DNA of 64,000 nucleotides from Psychrobacter sp. P11F6 (lineage in GTDB: Bacteria > Pseudomonadota > Gammaproteobacteria > Pseudomonadales > Moraxellaceae): positions 3,058,574 to 3,122,573 of the forward strand of contig NZ_CM003594.1 of NCBI RefSeq assembly GCF_001435295.1. The letters are read 5' to 3'. A model generated the notes under the pieces. That model did no database searches. It had not been told where the DNA came from and saw only the letters and a list, made by a program, of their open reading frames with translations. Positions 56,586 through 64,000 of this stretch are shown one piece after another (within the stretch, counting starts at the first letter, position 1; each line of letters opens with the position of its first letter). A program made the translations under genes and the position numbers.

Positions 56586-58445
56586 ATGCAAGAGCAAGAC
56601 AATCAAAAGCCAGTCATTGATAGTGACACTGTGAATACTGACCCATCAGTAGCGACAGAGACGGCAAATCTAGATAAAGCAGAGTCAGCCGTTGTGACCC
56701 AAGAAGTGCCAGCTGAAACAGTCGCTATCGACAAAGCGCCAGAGCCAGTAGTAGAAGCTGTCGCAGTAGAAGCTGTCGCAGCAGAGCCTGAGATTGAACG
56801 TGAATCCATGGAATTTGACGTTATCATCGTCGGTGGTGGACCTGCTGGGCTATCTGCTGCTATCCGCCTACGTCAGCTCGCTATCGCTGCTGGTAATGAT
56901 GAGTTTATGGTTTGTGTGGTCGAAAAAGGTTCTGAGTTTGGTGCGCATACCTTATCAGGTGCTGTCATCGAACCGCGCGCTTTGAACGAGCTGATACCAG
57001 ACTGGAAAGAAAAAGGCGCGCCGCTTAATGTGCCAGCGACCGAAGATCGCTTTTATTATTTAAACTCAGCCACGCGCTCTACTAAAGTACCTGACTCGTT
57101 GATTCCAGGACCGATGCACAACAATGGCAACTATATTGTCTCATTGGGCAATGTGGTGCGCTGGTTGGCAGTACAAGCTGAAGAGCTTGAAGTCATGATG
57201 TTCCCAGGCTTCCCTGCAGATGATATTTTATATAACGATGACGGTTCTGTACGCGGTGTCTTGACGGGCGATATGGGTGTGGCTGCCAATGGCGAAGCCA
57301 AGCCTAGCTTTGAACCAGGTTATGAGCTACTTGCTAAATACACTATTTTTGCCGAAGGTAGCCGTGGTCATTTAGGCAAACGCTTAATCAGCCGTTTTGA
57401 TCTTGATAAAGACTCAGATCCTCAGCATTATGGTATCGGTCTAAAAGAGCTGTGGGACGTAGCCCCTGAGAAACACGAGCAAGGCGTGGTCATGCACGGT
57501 CTTGGCTGGCCCTTGACCGAAACAGGCTCTACTGGTGGCTGGTGGTTGTACTTCGATGAAAACAACCAAGTAAGCTTTGGTCTTGTCGCTGACTTGTCTT
57601 ACCACAACCCATATATGTCGCCATTCGATGAGATGCAGCGCCTAAAGACCCATCCCGTCATCAAAAACGTATTGGAAGGCGGCAAGCGTATCTCTTATGG
57701 CGCACGTGCTTTGACCAAAGGTGGCTTAAACTCTTTACCGAAATTCACTTTCCCAGGTGGTGTATTGGTCGGTGATGATGCTGGATTCTTGAACCCTGCT
57801 AAAATCAAAGGCACACACACATCGATGAAGTCAGGCATGCTAGCCGCCGAAGCCATCTTTGAGGCACTACAGGCCGATCGTCAGCATGATGAAGTGATTG
57901 CTTATACCACCATGTATAAAGAGTCATGGTTGTATCAAGACAACTATGAGTCACGCAACTTCTCGCCTGCAATACATCGCATGGGTCTGTTTATGGGCGG
58001 TGCTTTTACCTTTATCGAGCACAACTTATTAAAAGGTAAAATGCCGATTACCTTACATGACAGCCTGCCAGATTATGATCAGTTAGAGCGTGCCAATCAT
58101 GCTTTTCAGCCAACCTACCTCAAGCCTGATGGCAAACTGGTATTTGACAAGCTGTCATCGGTATTTATCTCTAATACTAACCATGCAGAAGACCAGCCGG
58201 TACATTTGAAATTGACTGATCCAACGGTACCTGTTTCAATTAACTTACCGCTATATGCTGAGCCTGCTCGTTTATATTGCCCAGCTGGTGTGTATGAAAT
58301 AGTGAAAGATGCAGAAGGAGCTAAGTTTGTGATCAATGCGCAAAACTGTGTGCATTGTAAAACTTGTGACATCAAAGATCCTTCACAGAATATCACTTGG
58401 GTAACGCCAGAAGGTGGCGGTGGCCCTAACTATCCTAATATGTAA
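56586..58445 (+). CDS. Electron transfer flavoprotein-ubiquinone oxidoreductase
   Basis: A 619-residue membrane-associated enzyme passing electrons from ETF to ubiquinone. The FAD motif is DVIIVGGGPAGLSAA (~79-93), then the ubiquinone-binding region and a C-terminal [4Fe-4S] domain with Cys in RLYCPAGVYE, NCVHCKTC and DIKDPSQNI, ending in EGGGGPNYPNM. Residues 1-76 form an acidic Ala/Val/Glu-rich extension with two exact 15-bp DNA repeats (56751-56780). ATG 56814 (Met77) could be an alternative start matching the family's usual N-terminus. Probably works with FadB/FadA. Confidence 0.93.
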   Translation: MQEQDNQKPVIDSDTVNTDPSVATETANLDKAESAVVTQEVPAETVAIDKAPEPVVEAVAVEAVAAEPEIERESMEFDVIIVGGGPAGLSAAIRLRQLAIAAGNDEFMVCVVEKGSEFGAHTLSGAVIEPRALNELIPDWKEKGAPLNVPATEDRFYYLNSATRSTKVPDSLIPGPMHNNGNYIVSLGNVVRWLAVQAEELEVMMFPGFPADDILYNDDGSVRGVLTGDMGVAANGEAKPSFEPGYELLAKYTIFAEGSRGHLGKRLISRFDLDKDSDPQHYGIGLKELWDVAPEKHEQGVVMHGLGWPLTETGSTGGWWLYFDENNQVSFGLVADLSYHNPYMSPFDEMQRLKTHPVIKNVLEGGKRISYGARALTKGGLNSLPKFTFPGGVLVGDDAGFLNPAKIKGTHTSMKSGMLAAEAIFEALQADRQHDEVIAYTTMYKESWLYQDNYESRNFSPAIHRMGLFMGGAFTFIEHNLLKGKMPITLHDSLPDYDQLERANHAFQPTYLKPDGKLVFDKLSSVFISNTNHAEDQPVHLKLTDPTVPVSINLPLYAEPARLYCPAGVYEIVKDAEGAKFVINAQNCVHCKTCDIKDPSQNITWVTPEGGGGPNYPNM

Positions 58446-58479
58446 ATATAAACAATGTTAGAATTAATCACTAATACTA

Positions 58480-58517
58480 AAAACCGCCCTTATGAATTCA
58501 TAAGGGCGGTTTTTTTA
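58480..58517. terminator. Bidirectional terminator after ETF-QO and AGCS genes
   Basis: An almost perfect 14-bp palindromic stem ACCGCCCTTATGAA/TTCATAAGGGCGGT, with A and T runs. Confidence 0.92.
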
Positions 58518-58558
58518 ACTTCGACACATGAGACAAGTTTATCTTTAATCAGGTGAGA

Positions 58559-60055
58559 TTAATCCGTCCATGCATCACGATTGGCTTCGTTTTTAAGCTT
58601 CACAAAGTCATCAGGATTAAACTTGATTTGATCGCCAGTTTTACCTTCTTTAATCTGACGCTCGTAATCACGCAATATGCGCAGTGCTACGGGTGACAAG
58701 ATTAAAATAGCCACTAAGTTAACGAGTGCCATTAGACCCATTGATAAGTCAGCGAAGTTCCATATGGCAGGAAGACTCGCAATAGCACCCACAAATACCA
58801 TGCCAAGTACCATAAAGCGGAATATCATGATCATGACTTTGGCATTTTTGGCACCAGAGATGAATTCAAGATTTGACTCACCATAGCTATAATTGGCAAT
58901 GATAGAGGTGAAAGAGAAGAAGAAAATAGCAATCGCAACGAAGATAACACCCATATCACCCACATATTGCGACAGTGCCAACTGCGTCAGCTGAATACCT
59001 TCTTGCTCAACACTAGGATCGACCACACCGGACAAAATAATAATTGACGCCGTTGCCGTACAAATGACAAGGGTATCCATAAACACACCCAGCATTTGCA
59101 TAAATCCTTGCACCGCTGGATGATCGGGGTGACTCTTCGCCGTTGCCGCCGCATTAGGCGCTGAACCCATACCCGCTTCATTTGAAAACAGACCGCGCTT
59201 GATACCGTTAATCATTGCCTGAGCAATACCATAACCAATCACCCCGCCTGCTGCTTGCTCAAAACCAAATGCTGATTTAACAATTAACACAATCGCCGCT
59301 GGGAATTGACTAAAATTCGTCACGATAATGAACAAGGCCAATAAGATATAGAGAATCGCCATAACGGGTACGATTTTACCCGCAATACGAGCAACCGAGC
59401 GCAAACCACCGAATACCACTGGCGCAACTAATACGACCAATACCAAACCTGTCATCCACGTTGGAACCCCAAATGCTTCGTTGGTCGCTTGTGCGATGGT
59501 ATTTGACTGCACGCCATTAAAGGCTAAGCCGAACGCTACTAATAAGCATAATGAGAAAAATATCGCTAGCCAGCGCTGACCGAGACCTTTTTCGATATAA
59601 TAAGCCGGTCCACCGCGGTAAACATTGTCATTGTGCGGCACTTTATAGGCTTGTGCTAATGTTGATTCGATAAAACTGGTCGACATACCGACGATCGCAG
59701 TCATCCACATCCAAAACACGGCACCCGGACCGCCAAGGTAAATCGCGATTGCAACCCCTGCTAAATTACCTGTACCGACCCGCGCTGCCAATGAGGTCAT
59801 CAGCGCCTCAAATGAGCTGATACCGCCATCTTTACGCCCTTGATTGGACACGCGCAATAGCTGCCACATATGCCCAAAGTGGCGAAACTGAATAAAACGT
59901 GTGGCAATGGTAAAATACAAACCTGCACCAATCAGTACGAACATCAGTAATCCATACCAAGGGTTACTTGCAATCAACCAATCATTGTTGCCCCAAATAA
60001 TACTGACACCATAATTGACGATGCTATTAAACCAACCTGCTATCCCTTCACCCAT
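58559..60055 (-). CDS. Alanine/glycine:cation symporter (AGCS) family protein
   Basis: A 498-residue polytopic transporter with about 10-11 helices. Family segments are GLYFTIATRFIQFRHF, ALMTSLAARVGTGNLAGVA, the GGPGAVFWMWMTAIVGM motif and GMGSAPNAAATA. It imports alanine, glycine or another neutral amino acid with sodium or protons. Upstream is a long AT-rich gap. Single gene, convergent with ETF-QO; substrate unverified. Confidence 0.93.
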   Translation of the reverse strand: MGEGIAGWFNSIVNYGVSIIWGNNDWLIASNPWYGLLMFVLIGAGLYFTIATRFIQFRHFGHMWQLLRVSNQGRKDGGISSFEALMTSLAARVGTGNLAGVAIAIYLGGPGAVFWMWMTAIVGMSTSFIESTLAQAYKVPHNDNVYRGGPAYYIEKGLGQRWLAIFFSLCLLVAFGLAFNGVQSNTIAQATNEAFGVPTWMTGLVLVVLVAPVVFGGLRSVARIAGKIVPVMAILYILLALFIIVTNFSQFPAAIVLIVKSAFGFEQAAGGVIGYGIAQAMINGIKRGLFSNEAGMGSAPNAAATAKSHPDHPAVQGFMQMLGVFMDTLVICTATASIIILSGVVDPSVEQEGIQLTQLALSQYVGDMGVIFVAIAIFFFSFTSIIANYSYGESNLEFISGAKNAKVMIMIFRFMVLGMVFVGAIASLPAIWNFADLSMGLMALVNLVAILILSPVALRILRDYERQIKEGKTGDQIKFNPDDFVKLKNEANRDAWTD

Positions 60056-61165
60056 ACTGCTATCCTCTCACTTACATTTTATACTGCTAGTATATTTTAT
60101 GGATTGATGTGATTAATGATATTTAAAAATGCTTACTAATCCCTCTGCCTACTCATGAAACAGTAAATATCTGATCAATATACTGGCAAAGTAAATCACT
60201 AACATCCTGTCGCTACATTTTAACTGACTAGAGATTATTTAACTATTTCAAACCTCTATTATAGAAATTAAATAATTACGAACTTTTGCAAGGTATTTCG
60301 ATAAAAATCAAAAAAATATTTTTTATATGAAATATTGAAGAAAACTTTTGAGACTAGGTACAACAGATAGATTTTAAAACGTATTCATATAAACACCATT
60401 CCAAAAAAAATAGTCACTGCCATAATATTTATTGAGTAAAGTATTGGCTATATTTATAGAATGAATGACTTTTATTGCTAATAATGCTCTAATACCTCTA
60501 TAAAACTAAATCCTTAATATAAATAAGGTTTTAGCACAGCACCTGAGCAACGGCCTTTTTTTTAGCTGGTCTCTCTAACATAAGTTGACCATGGTTTCCA
60601 TAAAGCAAACATTTAGTTACATAAAGTAAATAAAATTTATTTATTGTTAATTAAGTCAATATTGTATATATTCCCAATAAGTTCATAAATATTTCTTGCA
60701 ATACTTATTGGCATGAATAATAAGTTGAAATATTAATACAATATCATCAGGGATGATGAGCATAATAAGACAGAGGACTGTCAATCAATAACGACCCTCC
60801 TCCATAAATCCTCATCTCTATGTACTATAAATCCAGTCATTCTATAGCCCATAAATCTTGTTAGATGTTTAGGTTATAGTCGACCCACAGCCATATTTTA
60901 CAATGTAAATTTTAGCAAAATCGAACCACAGAAAAGTATTTTTCGCAGTGCTTTGATTGATAGAAATCTGCTTTTTTTTCGATAATATTGGGTTACTTAC
61001 TACTGGTTGGTCATTCTGCTTTATCAGCCTATAAACTGATTTTAGGATCCGTTTATAGACAACGTATCGAACTGTCTTCCATCATGTGATACATGCTAAA
61101 GCAAAATAACTTGTCAGGCTCAAATCAGTAATCTTGTTTTTATGTTAGGCAAAAGGAGTTGTCCT
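60056..61165. other. Long AT-rich intergenic region
   Basis: About 1.1 kb between the divergent AGCS and DUF4212 genes. It is the longest gap in the window and contains no frame with a ribosome site or protein-like composition, no tRNA-like fold and no repeat found elsewhere. Several T-runs (60550-60570, 60970-60980) follow weak stems only. Confidence 0.55.
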
Positions 61166-61426
61166 ATGGAAAACCACAACGATCCATCCGGTTATTGGCG
61201 TGCCAATGTCCGTCTCATTTTAGGTAGCCTATTTATTTGGGCGCTATGCTCATACGGGTTTGGGATTTTGTTACGTCCTCTCTTAGCAGGTATTAAAATC
61301 GGTGGTACCGACTTGGGCTTTTGGTTTGCTCAGCAAGGATCCATTGGGGTATTTATCGTTTTAATTTTCTTCTACGCTTGGCGTATGAATAAGTTAGATA
61401 AACAATACGGCGTAGACGAGGAATAG
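61166..61426 (+). CDS. DUF4212 small subunit of sodium:solute symporter
   Basis: An 86-residue protein with two helices (~12-35 and ~52-75). It matches the DUF4212/TIGR03647-type small partner (YWRANVRLILGSLFIWALCSYGFG). ATG 61166 is preferred because AAAGGAG lies eight bases upstream; an in-frame ATG at 61142 lacks one. Only four bases separate its stop from the symporter gene, so the two are translated together. Confidence 0.92.
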   Translation: MENHNDPSGYWRANVRLILGSLFIWALCSYGFGILLRPLLAGIKIGGTDLGFWFAQQGSIGVFIVLIFFYAWRMNKLDKQYGVDEE

Positions 61427-61430
61427 CCCC

Positions 61431-63299
61431 ATGAGTCAATTTACAATTAATATTATTTTTGTAGGTCTATCTTTCGCTCTATACTTCGGTATTGCAATTT
61501 GGGCACGTGCTGGCACAACGAGTGAATTCTACGTAGCAGGCGGCGGTGTTCACCCTGTCGTCAACGGTATGGCAACGGCTGCTGACTGGATGAGTGCTGC
61601 GTCATTTATTTCGATGGCAGGTATTCTTGCCGCTGGCGGTTATGGCGCATCAACTTATTTGATGGGTTGGACAGGTGGTTATGTACTACTGGCAATGCTC
61701 CTAGCGCCTTATTTACGTAAATTTGGTAAGTTTACGGTACCTGACTTCATCGGTGACCGTTTTTATTCAAAAACGGCAGCAATGATTGCCGTAATTTGTT
61801 TGATTATCGCGTCAACGACTTATGTTATTGGTCAGATGACGGGTGCTGGTGTCGCTTTCTCACGCTTCTTGGAAGTTGAAAACACTACTGGTCTACTGAT
61901 TGCTGCGGTTGTTGTCTTCTTCTACGCTGTACTTGGTGGTATGAAAGGGATTACTTATACGCAGGTAGCGCAGTATGTGGTTCTAATGATTGCATATACC
62001 ATTCCTGCTGTTTTCATCTCACTTGAGTTAACAGGCAATCCAATTCCAGGTTTGGGCTTGTTTTCAAACCATGTGGAAGCAGGGGTTCCTATCTTAACCA
62101 AGCTAGATCAGGTGGTTACTGACTTGGGTTTCACGGCTTATACCGCTGACGTTCCTAACAAACTAAACATGGTGCTATTTACCTTATCACTCATGATCGG
62201 TACAGCAGGCCTACCACACGTTATCATCCGCTTCTTCACCGTACCTAAAGTCGCTGATGCGCGTTGGACAGCTGGTTGGACATTAGTATTTATCTCGCTA
62301 CTATACTTCACTGCTCCTGCCGTAGGTGCAATGGCACGTTTAAACCTGATTGATACGATTTATCCACAAGGGGTAGCAGAAGCACCTATAAACTATGATC
62401 AACGTCCAGACTGGATGAAGACATGGGAAGATACCGGTCTTATTAAGTATAATGATCTTAATAATGATGGTCGTATCCAAATGTACAACGATAGTGGTCT
62501 TGGTGCCGCTGAGCTTGCCTTGACTGCTGCACAAGCGGATGGTGGCGATGTAGCCGCTGCCACTGCAGCCGTAGAGACTGCACGTGTCGCACAGGATCTA
62601 GAACTTGATGGACGCTTTACCGCAGCAGGCTGGAAGGGTAATGAGCTGGATGTCAATGCCGATATCTTAGTATTAGCTAACCCAGAAATTGCGAATCTTC
62701 CACCATGGGTTATTGGTCTTATCGCCGCAGGTGGTTTGGCAGCAGCGCTCTCAACAGCAGCAGGCCTACTACTGGCTATTTCGTCAGCGATCAGTCATGA
62801 CTTGATTAAACGAAATCTTAATCCAAATATTACTGATAAAGGCGAATTGAGAGTTGCGCGTATTACGATGGGTGTTGCGATTGTAGTTGCTACTTGGTTA
62901 GGAATAAATCCACCAGGGTTTGCCGCACAGGTAGTCGCATTAGCATTCGGTATCGCTGGTGCATCGCTCTTCCCTGCACTAATGATGGGTATTTTCTCTA
63001 AACGGATCAATAATGTTGGTGCCATCGCTGGTATGCTAACAGGTCTGATTAGTATCCTTGTTTATATCTTTGTCTTTAAAGGTTGGTTCTTCATTAGCGG
63101 TACAGCGAACTTCCCTGATACGGCAGAGTATTGGTTGTTTGGTATCTCACCACTATCATTTGGTGCGATTGGGGCATTGCTTAACTTTATCGTAGCGTTT
63201 GCTGTCTCTTATGCTACTGCTCCGCCACCATTACACATTCAAGAGTTGGTTGAAAGTGTCCGCTCTCCACGTGGCGCAGGCGGTGCAGTCGACCACTAA
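61431..63299 (+). CDS. Sodium:solute symporter family protein (VC_2705-like)
   Basis: A 622-residue SSS-family transporter with about 13 helices, paired with DUF4212. Motifs include ATAADWMSAASFISMAG and GGLAAALSTAAGLLLAISSAISHDL, the sodium-binding helices. Between helices is a soluble insert (~305-420) with DLNNDGRIQMY, an EF-hand-like DxNxDG loop. The pair resembles ActP-type carriers, likely for acetate or another short carboxylate; substrate inferred. RBS is within the upstream stop region (GAGGAATAG). Confidence 0.92.
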   Translation: MSQFTINIIFVGLSFALYFGIAIWARAGTTSEFYVAGGGVHPVVNGMATAADWMSAASFISMAGILAAGGYGASTYLMGWTGGYVLLAMLLAPYLRKFGKFTVPDFIGDRFYSKTAAMIAVICLIIASTTYVIGQMTGAGVAFSRFLEVENTTGLLIAAVVVFFYAVLGGMKGITYTQVAQYVVLMIAYTIPAVFISLELTGNPIPGLGLFSNHVEAGVPILTKLDQVVTDLGFTAYTADVPNKLNMVLFTLSLMIGTAGLPHVIIRFFTVPKVADARWTAGWTLVFISLLYFTAPAVGAMARLNLIDTIYPQGVAEAPINYDQRPDWMKTWEDTGLIKYNDLNNDGRIQMYNDSGLGAAELALTAAQADGGDVAAATAAVETARVAQDLELDGRFTAAGWKGNELDVNADILVLANPEIANLPPWVIGLIAAGGLAAALSTAAGLLLAISSAISHDLIKRNLNPNITDKGELRVARITMGVAIVVATWLGINPPGFAAQVVALAFGIAGASLFPALMMGIFSKRINNVGAIAGMLTGLISILVYIFVFKGWFFISGTANFPDTAEYWLFGISPLSFGAIGALLNFIVAFAVSYATAPPPLHIQELVESVRSPRGAGGAVDH

Positions 63300-63334
63300 G
63301 TGTATAAATGAGAATATATCTTCAGTTACTATAT

Positions 63335-63373
63335 ATCACTCACAGGCAGTAGCTGCTTGTGAGTGATTTTTTT
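63335..63373 (+). terminator. Terminator after the symporter
   Basis: Stem ATCACTCACA/TGTGAGTGAT with inner GCAG/CTGC pairing, followed by seven T. Confidence 0.9.
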
Positions 63374-63440
63374 ATCTCTTATTTATTATAAAAAATGCTA
63401 GATTTTTGCTTTATTGAATATACTTTATTAACTATGCTTA

Positions 63441-63610
63441 GGGCGTGTCCTCAATTAAATCGATTATCCTCTAAATGGGCTAAAAATGGCTAAATTTTGC
63501 CAAACATCGTTAAATAGCTTATCAATATCTCGATATTATTTTCGCTACTTTCTTTGTTTGACGGCAATTTATCTCATTTTTATGACCATTTTTAAAATGA
63601 GGACACGCCC
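63441..63610 (-). mobile_element. 170-bp MITE, copy 2
   Basis: Same element as 45265-45434 in opposite orientation. Here the terminal inverted repeats are perfect (GGGCGTGTCCTCA...TGAGGACACGCCC) and TA flanks both sides. It carries no coding frame. The next gene starts 49 bases after its right end, so the element sits in that gene's promoter region. Confidence 0.9.
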
Positions 63611-63659
63611 TAGTTAAAAGCGCTCAATTAAAAGCGCTTAACGCATTAAGGAAGATTTT

Positions 63660-64000
63660 ATGCTTTTTGAGTTTATCGCTACCATTGCTGCCGCATTTGG
63701 CATGGCTGGTCTGGCACTCATTATAACTCACCTCAGTAAACTGGCTGGCAAACGCGCACCAAAGTGGCTTATTCCTTTGTTTGCTGCGATTGGTATGTTT
63801 GCCTTTCAAATACACCAAGAGTATAACTGGTATGGTCAGCAAGTGAGCAAGTTACCGGCAGGCGTGCAAGTCGTCAAAGTAGCAAAAAGCACCGAGTGGT
63901 TTCGCCCATGGTCTTATATCAAACCGCAAATATTACGTTTTATCGCTGCCGATACCGCCAACGCTAGCGTGCAGGTAGACAATCCAGATGTATATTTGGT
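63660..64000 (+). CDS. Uncharacterised membrane protein, N-terminal part
   Basis: The gene is cut by the right edge; 113 residues are visible. Two hydrophobic helices (MLFEFIATIAAAFGMAGLALII and WLIPLFAAIGMFAFQI) are followed by a soluble part with YNWYGQQVSKLP and STEWFRPWSYIKP. AAGGAAG lies five bases before the ATG. I do not recognise the family. Confidence 0.75.
   Translation, partial: MLFEFIATIAAAFGMAGLALIITHLSKLAGKRAPKWLIPLFAAIGMFAFQIHQEYNWYGQQVSKLPAGVQVVKVAKSTEWFRPWSYIKPQILRFIAADTANASVQVDNPDVYL

Noticed and set aside
60960..60985. Possible terminator before the DUF4212 gene (T-run after GAAATCTGC)
   Set aside because: The only pairing found is four to five base pairs with a long loop, too weak to call.

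Overview
The window looks like chromosomal DNA of a Psychrobacter-like gammaproteobacterium (Moraxellaceae). Evidence: housekeeping proteins of that type (trigger factor, ClpP, ClpX, FadBA, CmoA/CmoB, ArgS, type B L31, NfuA), a TsdA-type thiosulfate dehydrogenase, moderate GC with AT-rich intergenic DNA, and many short intergenic repeats. I saw no rRNA, tRNA, CRISPR array, prophage or intact insertion sequence. The genus assignment is an inference from gene content; no database was searched.

Layout. 1-1433: a cut-off metY and nfuA on the minus strand. 1.9-7.0 kb: a carboxymuconolactone decarboxylase-like protein, an alpha/beta hydrolase, then a nicotinamide salvage pair (NMN adenylyltransferase-Nudix fusion and nicotinamide phosphoribosyltransferase) followed by an SGNH hydrolase. 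7.1-13.4 kb: L31, a YceI protein, a FemAB/GNAT-like protein between two near-identical terminators, a small lipoprotein, an uncharacterised FAD oxidoreductase and a LOG protein. 13.6-21.8 kb: hydrolase, exonuclease, LytM-like peptidase, phoB-phoR with a clear Pho box, dtd, psd, a DUF1287 protein, an HD hydrolase and an isochorismatase-like hydrolase. 21.9-24.6 kb: the most unusual locus, two adjacent paralogous membrane proteins, one carrying a rhomboid domain that has lost its catalytic residues. 24.7-28.3 kb: fadB-fadA. 29-32.8 kb: ispA, a DUF72 protein, an AT-rich HEPN-like orphan, sodB. 33.3-38.4 kb: rdgB, tig, clpP, clpX. 38.6-45.0 kb: a short-chain dehydrogenase, tsdA, a PTS IIC-like membrane protein, a SPOR protein and argS. 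45.2-52.7 kb: a 170-bp MITE, a DUF2788 membrane protein, a 40-residue secreted peptide, cmoB-cmoA, msrA, tpm, a DUF1499 protein, an MltB-type transglycosylase and a small acidic protein. 53.0-56.2 kb: a DUF4062-like protein, murI with a heptanucleotide repeat just upstream, and a DUF1285 protein. 56.5-64 kb: ETF-ubiquinone oxidoreductase, an AGCS symporter, a DUF4212/sodium:solute symporter pair, a second MITE copy and a cut-off membrane protein gene.

How genes work together. FadB/FadA oxidise fatty acids, and ETF-QO passes the acyl-CoA dehydrogenase electrons to the quinone pool. NadV and NadM turn nicotinamide into NAD in two steps. PhoB/PhoR probably control their own transcription through the Pho box. 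Trigger factor, ClpP and ClpX form the usual folding and degradation cluster. CmoA and CmoB make the U34 wobble modification. The DUF4212/SSS pair is a two-subunit sodium-coupled carboxylate-type transporter.

Points for a second look: the inactive rhomboid and its paralog; two dispersed short-repeat families (a 170-bp TA-flanked MITE and a ~107-bp element, one copy of which lies inside the fadBA operon); a PhoR without its usual membrane anchor; the heptamer repeat and leader ORF before murI; and two orphan genes (HEPN-like, DUF4062-like) that could be defence-related.
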